A DNA stretch of 64,000 nucleotides from Marinobacter santoriniensis NKSG1 (GCF_000347775.1 NZ_APAT01000005.1:186001-250000), one strand, 5' to 3'; counted from the first letter of the stretch, positions 9,101-17,749 are shown. The notes: a model not told the origin generated them from the letters alone. Numbers and translations are program-made.

Positions 9101-9864
9101 GGATTGGTCCGGTCGTCGAGATCGACGCCGAACACCTGGCCCAGCAATTGATGGAGAGCGAACAGCTCATTGTGGTAAGCCTGGTCAAAGCGCCTGGCTA
9201 CCATTTGCAGATCCAGCCAGTCCTCGAATACGTGCTGCTGTATCAGCTCGAGTTGCTGGCTTTCCTCGCCATCCGGAGTACTTGTCTCGAGCACCAGGGT
9301 GTTGGCCCGGAACCGACCGACAAAATCCTCGGCGATCCGCGGCTGCCGGCTCTGCAGAATGAAACGCATATCCTTGAGACGGGTGATTTCGCGAAGCTCG
9401 GCCGCTGCCTCCTGCTCGGTTTCGATGGCTGCGAGGGCAGTTTCCACGAATTCCGGAATCAGTCTCCCCAGAAGCCGGTCGCAGTGCTTTCGGTAGAGGG
9501 ATCGGGTGGCCTTTATCGTTGAGGCGTCATTCAGTCGGGGAACCCCTGTCCCGGTTGTGACGGTCTGCTCCGCGATGTCGGTGTCGGATTCGTGCTGGAA
9601 CCGGAAAGACGGGCCGGACAACGCTTCGATGCGACCCCGGAGTCGAACAGCACGGCCTTCCACTGCATCCTCGGGAAACAGGTACAGGTGTGCGTTGGTT
9701 TCACGGTGCGTTGAAAGATGGTCGGCGACGGCCGGAGAACGCAGGTTCTCGACGACGCATTCCAGCGTTGAAGATGCTAGGGTCAACGAATGCAGCGTAC
9801 AGCCGGTTGGTATCAGTCCGGGCGTGACGAGAAGGGCATCCTGATGTCTGGTGTCGTGTTGCAA
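6163..9864 (-). CDS. DUF1631 protein with GGDEF-like and EAL domains
   Basis: 1233 residues. The first ~790 match the DUF1631 type, with a PilZ-like stretch near 690-790. A GGDEF domain follows, with GGNEF near residue 882 and no clear product-inhibition site, then an EAL domain with YELLLGL near 1012, NLSGKSL, EVTETA, DDFGTG near 1135, KIDGTF and AQGFGIAKP. GGNEF suggests a weak or inactive cyclase; the EAL half keeps most metal and catalytic residues but has Gly where the ExLxR arginine normally sits. Probably a cyclic-di-GMP phosphodiesterase or effector. Start is a TTG preceded by AGGAAGG; no better start is seen. Confidence 0.85.
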   Translation of the reverse strand: MQHDTRHQDALLVTPGLIPTGCTLHSLTLASSTLECVVENLRSPAVADHLSTHRETNAHLYLFPEDAVEGRAVRLRGRIEALSGPSFRFQHESDTDIAEQTVTTGTGVPRLNDASTIKATRSLYRKHCDRLLGRLIPEFVETALAAIETEQEAAAELREITRLKDMRFILQSRQPRIAEDFVGRFRANTLVLETSTPDGEESQQLELIQQHVFEDWLDLQMVARRFDQAYHNELFALHQLLGQVFGVDLDDRTNPLSPLALCQCLQYTIDRLRLGGDGRRLLYAAFEDALADLWPAAITSLIGDLNRAGFRFLSLDQMPPNWSLRESRNEQKAPPPSQAPEKAPSSPEQHARPANGIGSGSNVLELLEMTHDPERPRGSASVNPLAFQKTIRARRQQLTQRLMEPDNGLSKVLEELVSDDPDLKGHLDHATRSKARIVDTLFDPIRDHNELAPSVREQLTRLQVPIFESLLSSTDLLDDEQHPAREMLNALSELCLTDRGTAKRLESTLVSILEDLTDVSDPESPTFQKAESRLKGLVHQQNQSFLRNSERLAQTLDGKERLRKTRQDVQRRLNETLGGGQVPEVLLNLLGSGWEQVMVLSALRDGRDSQHFQALRETVEQLQDWLAPTETQSGDHTVAQDLESGVMLRYIERELATGGMTTGTQSILADLEKQLSGTEPVTLVRLDHYGGSDTVPLDIMPQTAQDTRWAQRARGLKVGDWVELTSDGGEPRRMRLIWSNEDALRFVFLSPKGMTETGYDLPEFAAKLAAGEAWLIDEQPPSYVEQRLFHIVEDVYKKLNAQVIHDALTGCLHRHDFEKRLQLLLNARNNDAPHTLMIVDIDEFSVINASYGASAGDNTLRRTGKYLIGRSRDTFGDTAVGRIGGNEFALLLEELSLDGSLDLAESIRRDFEQFDFDHNGNRFSATVSIALLPIGDNSVDAGDLLNQGSLAVKSAKHPGGNRIEVARHTTSAAADKTMTRWVSEIDRSLQEGNLYLRAQPIVPVSTDPAAGRKYELLLGLKDSNGVEISPQGYIEAAEQFHRSTKVDLWVVNEVLAWMRQNPETLQGIDTLNVNLSGKSLSNDTFMLGLESSLKANADLAGKLCFEVTETAAVANLHFAADFMRELKRLNCRFALDDFGTGLSSYAYLHKLPVDYIKIDGTFIRDIASNLTNYALVRSINELGHFLDVETIAEYVEDMEIMDTLREIQVDYAQGFGIAKPRPLSNLTPKPGQH

Positions 9865-9985
9865 ACCGGTTTACCGCCTTCCTGAGCAGCTGAAATTTGG
9901 ACTCTTTGAATCTAGTTTCAGTCTTTTAATTTGGCAAAAAAGCGGCGGATTGTACACCTATAAAGGCGACATATGTGAGGTGTCT

Positions 9986-10315
9986 ATGAAATTCATTTTT
10001 GAAGTTCGGATCAGGGAAGGATATACCGCGGAAGACTATGCCGAGGCCTGGGTGCGCGCCAGCGAGCTGATTCAACAGGCCCCGGGAGCACGGGGAACCG
10101 AGCTCCACCGGAAAATTGGTGAGCCGGGTGTACTCATCGCAATTGCCTCCTGGGAGAGCAAGGCGGCGCGGGACGCCATGGAAGCGCATAAGGACCCCAG
10201 GATCACGGAAATCATCCGCAGCGCGGCGCCGTTCGTGGAGATCACTCCGCTCGGGGAGTTCGAGGATCCTGAGTGGGTGGTGATGCCACCGCCTCAAGGG
10301 TCAGATCGCGATTGA
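9986..10315 (+). CDS. Antibiotic biosynthesis monooxygenase (ABM) domain protein
   Basis: 109 residues forming a single ABM-type ferredoxin-like barrel: MKFIFEVRIREGYTAEDYAEAW at the start, then PGARGTELHRKIG, and ASWESKAARDAM. Related small proteins are heme-degrading or quinone-forming monooxygenases, but no catalytic set is diagnostic here. The longer upstream frame lacks a ribosome site, and the chosen ATG is preceded by GTGAGG. Its last 74 bases overlap the convergent rnz gene. Confidence 0.75.
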   Translation: MKFIFEVRIREGYTAEDYAEAWVRASELIQQAPGARGTELHRKIGEPGVLIAIASWESKAARDAMEAHKDPRITEIIRSAAPFVEITPLGEFEDPEWVVMPPPQGSDRD

Positions 10316-11246
10316 GCCGGTAGGTGGCGAGATCCCGGGCAAGGATCAGCTGGCCGCGGTAACGCTCTCTGGCTTCCAATTCAATCTCGTCGATATTGGG
10401 GTAGGCACCCCGGCTTAACTGGTAGCGGGAACTGAAATGGGTCAGTACAAGGTGGGCGAGCCCGGCATTCTCTGCAAACCGGGCAACGCTTGGGGCGGAG
10501 CTGTGCTGGGGCCAGGGTCCCACCTTGTCCGCAATGGCCTGGGTATAGGTGGCTTCGTGAATCAGGACCTGAGCGTCGGTACAGAGCGTTTTCAGCAGAT
10601 CCGGTGTGTCGTTGTCGCCGCCTACGACAATCTTCCTCGCGGGTCGAGTGACCGTGGTATAGGTGTCACTGCGAACCACCCGTCCATCCTCGAGGAGGGC
10701 ATCCCGTCCCCTCTGTAACTCGCCCCAGACCGGTCCCGGTTCAATGCCATCGGCTTCCAGTCTGTCGGTCAGCAGTTGCCGCTCCCGATTTTTCTCGGTA
10801 AACGCGAAAGCCCGGCACGAGACGCGGTGGGAGAGCGCCGTGGCACTGACAGCGATGGCCTCGTCTTCCCATTGGAAATCCGGAGCTTCTGAGTCGATGT
10901 ATTTGAGCTCGTAACTCAGACTCGAGTCACTGTTGGCCAGGGCCGTTTCCACGAAGTCCCTGACCGGCCTTGGGGCAACCAGGAACAGTGGTTCGGAACG
11001 GCCCAGCATGGAGGCGCTGGTGAGCAGCCCCGGCAGACCAAACGTGTGATCGCCATGGCAGTGGGTGATGAAAATGGCCTGAAGCTTCATCACCGAATGG
11101 CGGGTATGCAGCAGCCTGTGCTGGGTGCCCTCGCCGCAATCAACGAGATACCAGTGCCGGGGCTTGCCGTGCATCAGTGCCAGTCCGGTCACATTCCGGG
11201 CTTTTGTCGGGGTGCCGGCGGAGGTTCCGAGGAAGGTGAATTCCAT
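10242..11246 (-). CDS. rnz: Ribonuclease Z
   Basis: 334 residues of the ElaC/RNase Z metallo-beta-lactamase family: FLGTSAGTPTKARN at the start, HCHGDH at 62-67, GLPGLLTSASMLGR, GGDNDTPDLL, HEATY and LTHFSSRY. It cleaves the 3' trailer of tRNA precursors (or acts as RNase BN) using two zinc ions. The upstream in-frame extension of 16 codons lacks family similarity, so the ATG at 11246 is used. The C-terminal end overlaps the convergent ABM gene. Confidence 0.93.
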   Translation of the reverse strand: MEFTFLGTSAGTPTKARNVTGLALMHGKPRHWYLVDCGEGTQHRLLHTRHSVMKLQAIFITHCHGDHTFGLPGLLTSASMLGRSEPLFLVAPRPVRDFVETALANSDSSLSYELKYIDSEAPDFQWEDEAIAVSATALSHRVSCRAFAFTEKNRERQLLTDRLEADGIEPGPVWGELQRGRDALLEDGRVVRSDTYTTVTRPARKIVVGGDNDTPDLLKTLCTDAQVLIHEATYTQAIADKVGPWPQHSSAPSVARFAENAGLAHLVLTHFSSRYQLSRGAYPNIDEIELEARERYRGQLILARDLATYRLNRDLTLEAVASPPTQDPRTPRAE

Positions 11247-11305
11247 GAGCTGCCTTTTCGGGGTAACGTATGGGCACTCGTTAAAACGAACCAAGGAGTC
11301 GTGTC

Positions 11306-12160
11306 TTGTCTGAGCTAGCCCACTACGAGAGTTTCAATGTTGAGGTAAAGGACTACATCGCCCATGTGCAGTTTAGCCGGCCTGAAGCCCTGAACACCAT
11401 GAATAAGGCGTTCTGGCTGGAGCTGCCCCGGTGCATGCAGGACATTGAGGCGAACACTGATGCGAGGGTGATCGTCATCTCCTCCACTGGCAAGCATTTT
11501 TCCGCCGGCATGGATCTGGGCGTCTTCACCGATCCGAAATCCGTTCCCATGAGCGGCGATCCGGGGCGCATGGCCGAGAACCTGCGTCGTGTCGTACTCC
11601 AGCTTCAGGATACGTTGACCTCCCTGGAGCGGGTCCGTTTGCCGGTACTCGCAGCGGTTCACGGCGGCTGCATTGGTGGTGCGCTGGATCTGGTATGTGC
11701 CGCCGACAGCCGTTACTGCACCAGCGATGCCTACTTCACCATCAAGGAAACCGAGCTGGGTATGACCGCGGATGTGGGTACCCTGCAGCGTCTTCCGAAA
11801 CTCATGCCCGAAGGCGTCGTGAGGGAGCTGGCCTACACCGGCCGTAAGTTCGGGGCGGATGAGGCTCATCGGCTCGGATTCGTCAATTCCGTCTATGACA
11901 GTCAGGAAGCGATGATTGAGGGCGTGATGGCCATTGCCGCGCAGATCGCCGCCAACTCGCCGCTGGCGGTCACCGGCTGCAAGGAAATGATCCACTTCTC
12001 CCGGGATCACTCGGTGGAGGACAGCCTCAAGTACATGGCCACCTGGCAGTCCGGTATGTTCCGTCCGACCGACATGATGAAGAGCTTCCAGGCGAAGGCG
12101 CAAAAGCAGACACCGGAGTACGATGACCTGTTTCCGGTAAAAGACCTGTTCAGCCAGTAA
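11306..12160 (+). CDS. Crotonase-family dienoyl-CoA isomerase-like protein
   Basis: 284 residues. Oxyanion-hole segments are HFSAGMDL and HGGCIGGALDL. The segment ETELGMTADVGTLQRLPK closely resembles ECH1 delta(3,5)-delta(2,4)-dienoyl-CoA isomerase, including the acidic residues used there to move the double bonds of unsaturated fatty acyl-CoA. Start is a TTG at 11306 after AAGGAG. The next gene begins 3 bases after the stop, so the two are probably co-transcribed. Confidence 0.88.
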   Translation: MSELAHYESFNVEVKDYIAHVQFSRPEALNTMNKAFWLELPRCMQDIEANTDARVIVISSTGKHFSAGMDLGVFTDPKSVPMSGDPGRMAENLRRVVLQLQDTLTSLERVRLPVLAAVHGGCIGGALDLVCAADSRYCTSDAYFTIKETELGMTADVGTLQRLPKLMPEGVVRELAYTGRKFGADEAHRLGFVNSVYDSQEAMIEGVMAIAAQIAANSPLAVTGCKEMIHFSRDHSVEDSLKYMATWQSGMFRPTDMMKSFQAKAQKQTPEYDDLFPVKDLFSQ

Positions 12161-12163
12161 GGT

Positions 12164-12760
12164 ATGCGCCGAAGACGCAGTTCATCCATCTCGACCCGGG
12201 CCGCCCTGGTGTTTCAGGGCGGTATCGGTGTCGTGGGTCTGATCGCCATATGGCTGATTGATATTCCCGTTCAGTGGCAGGGTCTTGGCGGTCTGGAGGT
12301 GCTTCTGTATGGCGGGCTCGGCGCCGTCGCCACCTACCTGGCGTTGCTGTTAATCACCCAGATACCCGGGTTGTTTCCCGACAACCTGGATCGCCAGATG
12401 CAGGGGCTGTACAACTTTGCTCGCAGTTTTCCCTGGCCTGTCCTGGTCGCCCTGTCCGTGCTCGCGGGCGTTGGCGAGGAACTGCTGTTCCGGGGGGCGG
12501 CCCAGGGATGGCTGGTCCAGCACACGGACCCCTGGACGGCGGTGATTGCCGCATCGGTGCTGTTTGGCCTGGTGCACTACGTGTCGTTTACGTATTTTCT
12601 GGTGGCCACGGGGCTCGGCCTGGTGCTGGGTACCGGCTATCAGCTTTCCGGCAGTCTGGGGCTCGTCATGCTCTGGCACGCCCTGTATGACATGCTCGCA
12701 CTGTATTGCCTGCTGCGTTTTCCTCACTGGTTTGGCGTCAAGTTGTCCGGCCCACGCTGA
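12164..12760 (+). CDS. CPBP-family intramembrane metalloprotease
   Basis: 198 residues with several membrane helices. GEELLFRGAAQG (EE at 105-106, Arg110), FGLVHYVSF and LWHALYD are the three motifs of the CAAX-protease/bacteriocin-processing (CPBP, Abi) family, whose glutamates and histidines bind the metal in the membrane. Bacterial members process or resist peptides, or have no known substrate. It follows the crotonase gene by 3 bases and ends 5 bases from a convergent gene. Confidence 0.88.
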   Translation: MRRRRSSSISTRAALVFQGGIGVVGLIAIWLIDIPVQWQGLGGLEVLLYGGLGAVATYLALLLITQIPGLFPDNLDRQMQGLYNFARSFPWPVLVALSVLAGVGEELLFRGAAQGWLVQHTDPWTAVIAASVLFGLVHYVSFTYFLVATGLGLVLGTGYQLSGSLGLVMLWHALYDMLALYCLLRFPHWFGVKLSGPR

Positions 12761-12765
12761 GCCTG

Positions 12766-13170
12766 TTATTGCCGGCTCGCGCCTTTCCTCGCCTCGAAAC
12801 TGGACAGTTCCACGTTAATGGCATTGGTGGAAATCTGGATTTCGTAGAGTGAATAAAGCAGTGACAGGGAAAGCAGAACCAGGCTGATGCCAAACGCCAC
12901 GATGCCGGGCATTTCAAACCCCAGAAACAGCAGGAACATCGACATGGTGCACAGGAAAAAACTGAGCACACCGAAGGCCTGCATACGCTTGGTGAGGACG
13001 ATCCGTTTGCGCAACATTCCGATCTGACGCGCAATCAGGGTGTGATCTTCTTCCGAATCCATCTGCTTCAGTTGCCGGATCAGCTGCGCGAGTACCAGGA
13101 ATCGGTTGGTATAGGCCAGCAATAGCAGGGAAATGGCGGGGAAAAGCAGGGCAGGGGTTGTCAGGTCCAA
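12766..13170 (-). CDS. DUF2721 membrane protein
   Basis: 134 residues with three hydrophobic segments (about 5-27, 62-85, 88-110) and the DUF2721 pattern: PAISLLLLAYTNRFL, then a basic linker RQIGMLRKRIVLTKRMQA. Function unknown in the whole family. Confidence 0.8.
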   Translation of the reverse strand: MDLTTPALLFPAISLLLLAYTNRFLVLAQLIRQLKQMDSEEDHTLIARQIGMLRKRIVLTKRMQAFGVLSFFLCTMSMFLLFLGFEMPGIVAFGISLVLLSLSLLYSLYEIQISTNAINVELSSFEARKGASRQ

Positions 13171-13231
13171 AAGATCGTCCTTTCGAGTGTGTTGTGGCGT
13201 TGCTGATCATGTTGGTCGGGGATAAACCGTC

Positions 13232-14110
13232 TCAGGATGGCACGAGACGGTTTCCGGAGACCAGCGTCTGGGTCAGGCGGTCCATGGCGCCTCCGCTGTG
13301 ACGCCAGAAGTGCCAGTAAAGTTGTACCTCAAGGTGCTTGCCGGGCGCGATGCCCGCCAGAATGCCTGCCTTCAGTTCCGTCTGCACCTGGATTTCCGGG
13401 ATCATTCCATAGCCCATGCCTGCCGTCGCCAGTTTTACAAAGCCTTCGGAGGACGGGCAAAGGTGATGGGGGAACGGGCCAAGGAAGCCAGACTGGGCCA
13501 GAAAACGATGCTGCAACTGATCGTTGGGGCCGAACACAATGGCCGGCGCTTCCCGGAGCGCGTGGTCGGTTAAGCCATCGGGAAAGAAGCGATTGATATA
13601 CGCCGGGGTCGCCAGCGGCAGATAGGTCATGGAGCCCATGGGCACGCAGCGGGCACCCGCCACCGGTTGCGGACTGCTGCACAGGCAGGCGGCGACATCG
13701 CCTTCGCGCATCCGGCGCAGACCGATATCCTGGTCTTCAATGACCAGATCCAGCAGCAATCCCTCCTCCCGGCAGAATTCACCGATGGCGTTCGCCCACT
13801 AGGTCGCCAGGCTGTCCGCGTTCAGGGCGATACGCAGCCTGGCAGAGGGTTGGTCGAGGGTCGGCAGAGATCTGGCCAGATCCCGCTCCAGTAACTGCAC
13901 CTGCTGCACGTGGTTGAGCAGCCGTTGCCCGGCTGGTGTGGCTTTCAGGGCCGGGCTGCGAACGAGTACTGGTTGCCCGAGCCGGATCTCCAGTGTCCGG
14001 ATTCTCTGGGAAATGGCGGACTGGCTGAGCCCCAGGGAATCCCCGGCACGCTCGAAACCTCCGCACTCGACCACGGTCGCCAATGCCTCGAGCAGCTTGT
14101 AATCGATCAT
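13232..14110 (-). pseudogene. argP: ArgP-like LysR regulator interrupted by an amber codon
   Basis: Two parts share one reading frame. The first (14110 to 13802) has the LysR helix-turn-helix and ends at NADSLAT; the second continues with WANAIGEFCREEG and the effector domain to SGNRLVPS. In E. coli ArgP the sequence after NADSLAT is Trp. A TAG at 13799-13801 sits exactly there, so a TGG-to-TAG change is the simplest reading. No base is missing. ArgP normally activates the arginine exporter argO, which lies divergently next to it. Could be a real null allele, a sequencing error or a read-through gene. Confidence 0.82.
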
Positions 14111-14198
14111 AAGTAAATCTGATGCAATATAACGAGTATGAATTTCAAGTATAGCGGCGCCCGGGTATGCTTGCGTCAGTTTTCTGAGGAGAGTGAGC

Positions 14199-14804
14199 GT
14201 GCTTGAAAGCTATCTGACCGGACTGGTGGTGTGCGGTGGCATTATCGTCGCGATCGGTGCCCAGAACGCCTATGTACTGAGCCAGGCCATTCGCCGGGAA
14301 CACCACTGGTGGTCTGCCGGTTTGTGCATGGCCTCCGATGTAATCCTGTTTACCCTGGGCATGTTCGGGGTCAGTGCCGCGCTGATGGCCATGCCCCAGG
14401 CGCTCGCACTCTTGCGGTGGCTGGGGGTGGTGTTCCTTGGTTGGCTGGCGCTTCAGGCCCTGGTCAGGGCCGGTCGTGGCCGGGCCGCTCTGGAGGCCGG
14501 TGAGGTCACCCGCCGGAGCCTGAAAGGTGTGCTGTTTACGACACTGGCCGTCACCCTTCTCAATCCACAGGTGTACCTGGACACTCTGCTGCTGATTCCG
14601 GCCGTGGGGGCTCAACAGGACGATGCACCCAGTTTTGTCGCGGGGGCCAGCAGCGCTTCGATTCTCTGGTTTGGTGCACTCGCCTGGGGGGGATCGGCCC
14701 TGGCCCCGATACTGTCACGGCCGATGGCCTGGCGAGTCATTGATGCCCTGATTGGCGTTATCATGGCAGTGATTGCCATTCAGCTTGCGGTTGGAGGGCT
14801 CTGA
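14199..14804 (+). CDS. argO: LysE/ArgO-family amino acid exporter
   Basis: 201 residues with about six membrane helices. AIGAQNAYVLSQAIRR near the start and LLNPQVYLDTLLLI in the middle are LysE/ArgO signatures; these inner-membrane proteins export arginine or lysine. GTG at 14199 follows GAGGAGA at good spacing; another GTG two codons upstream is too close to it. Sits divergent from the ArgP-like regulator, the E. coli partner arrangement in function. Confidence 0.9.
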   Translation: MLESYLTGLVVCGGIIVAIGAQNAYVLSQAIRREHHWWSAGLCMASDVILFTLGMFGVSAALMAMPQALALLRWLGVVFLGWLALQALVRAGRGRAALEAGEVTRRSLKGVLFTTLAVTLLNPQVYLDTLLLIPAVGAQQDDAPSFVAGASSASILWFGALAWGGSALAPILSRPMAWRVIDALIGVIMAVIAIQLAVGGL

Positions 14805-14816
14805 GCGGGGCCTCGG

Positions 14817-15197
14817 CTAGTGTGTCGACTTGCCGGTCCTGGCCATTGGCAGTCCACCATCCGGCGTTTTCTCCAGAATCCGTTCGGCGTCCAGGGCGGC
14901 AATGGGCACACGGGTATCGCGGGGGATGTCTCCACTGAGCTGAAGCGCCAGGTACCGCATGGCACAGACTCTCAGGAACGAGGTGAAGTTGCCGAGATCG
15001 TGCCCGGCATCGATGGATTCGTGGTAAAGCCGGGTGATCATTTGCGGAAGGTTCATGCCATCCCGGTGTGCCAGCTCTTCCAGTACCTGCCAGAACGCGT
15101 TTTCCATCCGGACGCTGGTCACCATGCCATCGATCCGTAAGGAATGAGTCTTGCTGCTCCACAGGTCCGGGCTGGCACTGATGAAGAGCTTGCACAC
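14817..15197 (-). CDS. Ribbon-helix-helix domain protein
   Basis: 126 residues. CKLFISASPDLWSSKTHSLR and VTSVRMENAFWQVLEELA match the RHH_4-type ribbon-helix-helix family, small DNA-binding or unknown-function proteins. The GTG start at 15197 is preceded by AAGGAGGG, a strong ribosome site, which rules out the longer upstream frame. No target can be named. Confidence 0.8.
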   Translation of the reverse strand: MCKLFISASPDLWSSKTHSLRIDGMVTSVRMENAFWQVLEELAHRDGMNLPQMITRLYHESIDAGHDLGNFTSFLRVCAMRYLALQLSGDIPRDTRVPIAALDAERILEKTPDGGLPMARTGKSTH

Positions 15198-15238
15198 GGG
15201 ATATCCCTCCTTACGCCAGGTGTGCTGGCACTGGCCGA

Positions 15239-15808
15239 TCAGCGATCGAGCAGTTTGAAGAACTGGGAAAGCCAGGCCGGATGGGCAGGCCATGCCGGCG
15301 CCGTTACCAGATTACCATCGGTGACCGCCTGATCAACATCGATTCCGGCAAAGCGGCCGCCTGCCAGTTCCACCTCTGGCTGGCAGGCCGGATAGGCCGA
15401 GCATTTGCGGTCTTTGAGTACATTTGCCGCCGCGAGGATCTGCGCGCCGTGACAAATCGCGGCCACCGGTTTATCGGTCTCGAAGAAATGACGCACCATG
15501 CTCTGGACCTGCTCGTTCAGGCGCAGGTATTCCGGAGCGCGGCCACCCGGAATCAGCAGGGCATCATAGTCCGCCGGATCCGTCGACGCGAAATCGGCAT
15601 TCAGCGCGAAGCGATGGCCCGGCTTTTCGGTGTAGGTCTGGTCGCCCTCGAAATCGTGGATGGCGGTCGCCACCGTATCTCCGGCCTTTTTGTCCGGGCA
15701 TACGGCATGGACGGTATGGCCAACGGCCTGCAGGGCCTGGAACGGGACCATGGTTTCATAGTCTTCGGTGAAGTCACCGGTGATCATCAGGATTTTCTTG
15801 CCACTCAT
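15239..15808 (-). CDS. DJ-1/PfpI-family protein
   Basis: 189 residues. [27 protein letters not shown] and AAICHGAQ mark the DJ-1/PfpI glutamine-amidotransferase-like fold; the cysteine of AICHG is the nucleophile, with the acidic residue of the PGGRAPE loop nearby. Members are glyoxalases, chaperones or proteases, and the sequence does not decide among these. ATG at 15808 has AGGGAGAAC upstream. Confidence 0.87.
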   Translation of the reverse strand: MSGKKILMITGDFTEDYETMVPFQALQAVGHTVHAVCPDKKAGDTVATAIHDFEGDQTYTEKPGHRFALNADFASTDPADYDALLIPGGRAPEYLRLNEQVQSMVRHFFETDKPVAAICHGAQILAAANVLKDRKCSAYPACQPEVELAGGRFAGIDVDQAVTDGNLVTAPAWPAHPAWLSQFFKLLDR

Positions 15809-15907
15809 GCTGTTCTCCCTGTCGTTATCGGAACACGCTTTTGGAAGTGCTTCGTCCAGACTCAAGAAGGTAGCAGCACCGGGCAAAGGGTGGGTAGTAA
15901 AGGGTTA

Positions 15908-16579
15908 CTACCCGGCTCGGCGAAGGATCTCGGGGCTATCATGGCGCGGATTGTTGACGTCGGTCGAAACCGGAAATGCTTCAAGTTGTGCCGCGGGTAA
16001 CCGCTGTGTTGCCCTCCGGATGTCCTCCCGGTCGGTCAGCTCCGGGTTCAGCCACTGTTTGAGGCTGCCCGGGTCCAGCACCACCGGTTGCCGTTCATGG
16101 ATGTGTCTGAGATCGCCATGGGCTGGCTCGGTGATGATGGCGCAGGTGCTGGTCTCATCGCCCTCTCTTGGCGTCCACAGACCGGCAAAAAAGATCAGCG
16201 CATTCTGCTCGGGATCCTTCGGTGTCACGTAGTAGGGCGTTTTCCCATCCCGGGTTACCTGCCACTCGAACCAGCCGTTGGCGGGGATCAGGCAGCGGTG
16301 ATGGGAGAACGCCTCCCGGAAGTACCGGGAACGTGCGACGGTTTCCGCACGGGCATTGATGGGAGCGGGCGCTTTGTCTCCGGCCCAGGCAGGTCGGAAT
16401 CCCCAGTGGGAGTGGGCCATCACCGGCGAACCATTCAGGCTCATCCGGATCATGGCGATACCGCCGCCTGGCGTAATGTTGTAGCGGGCCTCGAAGTGAC
16501 CATCCACCTCCATACCCTCCGGAAAATACCGGGCGATCAGGCTGTCGGGCGGGGTGTAGAAGCTGAATCGTCCACACAT
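15908..16579 (-). CDS. yedK: SOS-associated peptidase / abasic-site shield YedK (HMCES)
   Basis: 223 residues beginning MCGRFSFY. Cys2 is the residue that covalently traps abasic sites in single-stranded DNA. Other family motifs are PARYN-like EARYNITPGG, INARAETV, CLIPANGWFEWQ and EPAHGDLRHIHERQPV, giving the conserved Asn, Glu and His. The stop of the upstream hydrolase gene lies 43 bases inside this gene's 5' end, suggesting co-transcription. Confidence 0.92.
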   Translation of the reverse strand: MCGRFSFYTPPDSLIARYFPEGMEVDGHFEARYNITPGGGIAMIRMSLNGSPVMAHSHWGFRPAWAGDKAPAPINARAETVARSRYFREAFSHHRCLIPANGWFEWQVTRDGKTPYYVTPKDPEQNALIFFAGLWTPREGDETSTCAIITEPAHGDLRHIHERQPVVLDPGSLKQWLNPELTDREDIRRATQRLPAAQLEAFPVSTDVNNPRHDSPEILRRAG

Positions 16580-17658
16580 GGGGCTGTCTGCTCGGTTCTA
16601 TGGGACTCCAGGTCTTCGAGAAACGCCTGGATATCCTCGAAGGCATCGTTGGCTTCGGGGAGAAGGTCGGTAAAAATATGCCAGACATGGACCATGCCCG
16701 GCCAGGTATGGAGTGTCACTTTCGAGCCTTCTGAAGCGGCTTTGGCGGCATACCGCCGGGCATTATCCAGCAGCATCTCGGACGCGCTCACGTGTATCAG
16801 CGTGGGCGGGAGATTCGCGAGGCTGCCCCGCAACGGCGAGGCGACCGGATTGGTGGGCGACACCCGGAAGGCGGCCAGCGTGCCCCACCAGATAACGGGC
16901 AAGGGAACTTTGGCCAGCCCGCCAAACACCGGCCCAAGCAGCGGATCCGTCTGGATATTGTCCCGGTTGCTCGGCGCAGTCAGGGTCAGGTCGGTCGATG
17001 GGGACAGGGCCACGGCAGCGTCCGCCTGCCGGATACCATTGTCGCGGACCCAGGCAAGCAGTCCCAGGGTGTGGCTGCCGCCGGCAGAGTCGCCGGCCAC
17101 TACGACAAAGTCGGCTCGTTCGTGGCCATCGGGACCGTTGTCGAGCATCCAGGTGTAGGCTTTCCGACAGTCCCGGACGCCATCCATATAACGGTGCTCC
17201 GGCATCAGGCGGTAGTCCACGGCGAACACGGCGGCATTGGCCAGACGCGAGAATGCATCGGTGATGGCCCGGTGACTCCGGGGGCTCCCGGCGGCCCAGG
17301 CACCGCCATGGATGTAGAGCACCCGGCGGCGTGAATCCACGCCCGGCGCCAGGACCCATTCGCCGCGGGGCTCGTCGTTGTGCCGGAATTCCGAAGCCAG
17401 TGTAATGCCTTCGCTGAGCCCATCCATATGGCGGCGCAAAGCCATCAGCCTGGCCTTGCCTTTAAGGCCTCGCGAGGCCTCGCCCAGCTCTCGAAGGCGA
17501 CCGAGTACCTGTTGGTGTCCGTCGTTGGGTGTGGCTTCGCGAACCGGGTAATCGGTACTGTCCAGGTGGGACAGATCCTCGGTACGAAACAGCAGAGCCG
17601 TAGCGGCGATCACCATGAGCACGAGTGCCAGCAGCAGGACAGCAATCCAGAGCATCAT
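16537..17658 (-). CDS. HSL-type alpha/beta hydrolase, membrane-anchored
   Basis: 373 residues. One N-terminal membrane segment (about 1-22), then YIHGGAWAAGSP (oxyanion HGGAW), GDSAGGSHTLG (nucleophile Ser) and WPGMVHVWH (catalytic His), the hormone-sensitive-lipase/esterase family. Probably a lipase or esterase facing the periplasm. A GTG at 17712, 18 codons upstream in frame with AGGGG before it, is an alternative start. The C-terminal codons overlap yedK by 43 bases. Confidence 0.85.
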   Translation of the reverse strand: MMLWIAVLLLALVLMVIAATALLFRTEDLSHLDSTDYPVREATPNDGHQQVLGRLRELGEASRGLKGKARLMALRRHMDGLSEGITLASEFRHNDEPRGEWVLAPGVDSRRRVLYIHGGAWAAGSPRSHRAITDAFSRLANAAVFAVDYRLMPEHRYMDGVRDCRKAYTWMLDNGPDGHERADFVVVAGDSAGGSHTLGLLAWVRDNGIRQADAAVALSPSTDLTLTAPSNRDNIQTDPLLGPVFGGLAKVPLPVIWWGTLAAFRVSPTNPVASPLRGSLANLPPTLIHVSASEMLLDNARRYAAKAASEGSKVTLHTWPGMVHVWHIFTDLLPEANDAFEDIQAFLEDLESHRTEQTAPCVDDSASTPRPTA

Positions 17659-17749
17659 TCTTCCGTATCCAGTTTTAGGGGCTATGCTGAAATCATAACC
17701 GCGTCGCTTCACAAGCGCTGCCCCTGAATGTCACAGAAGGAGTGGAGCT

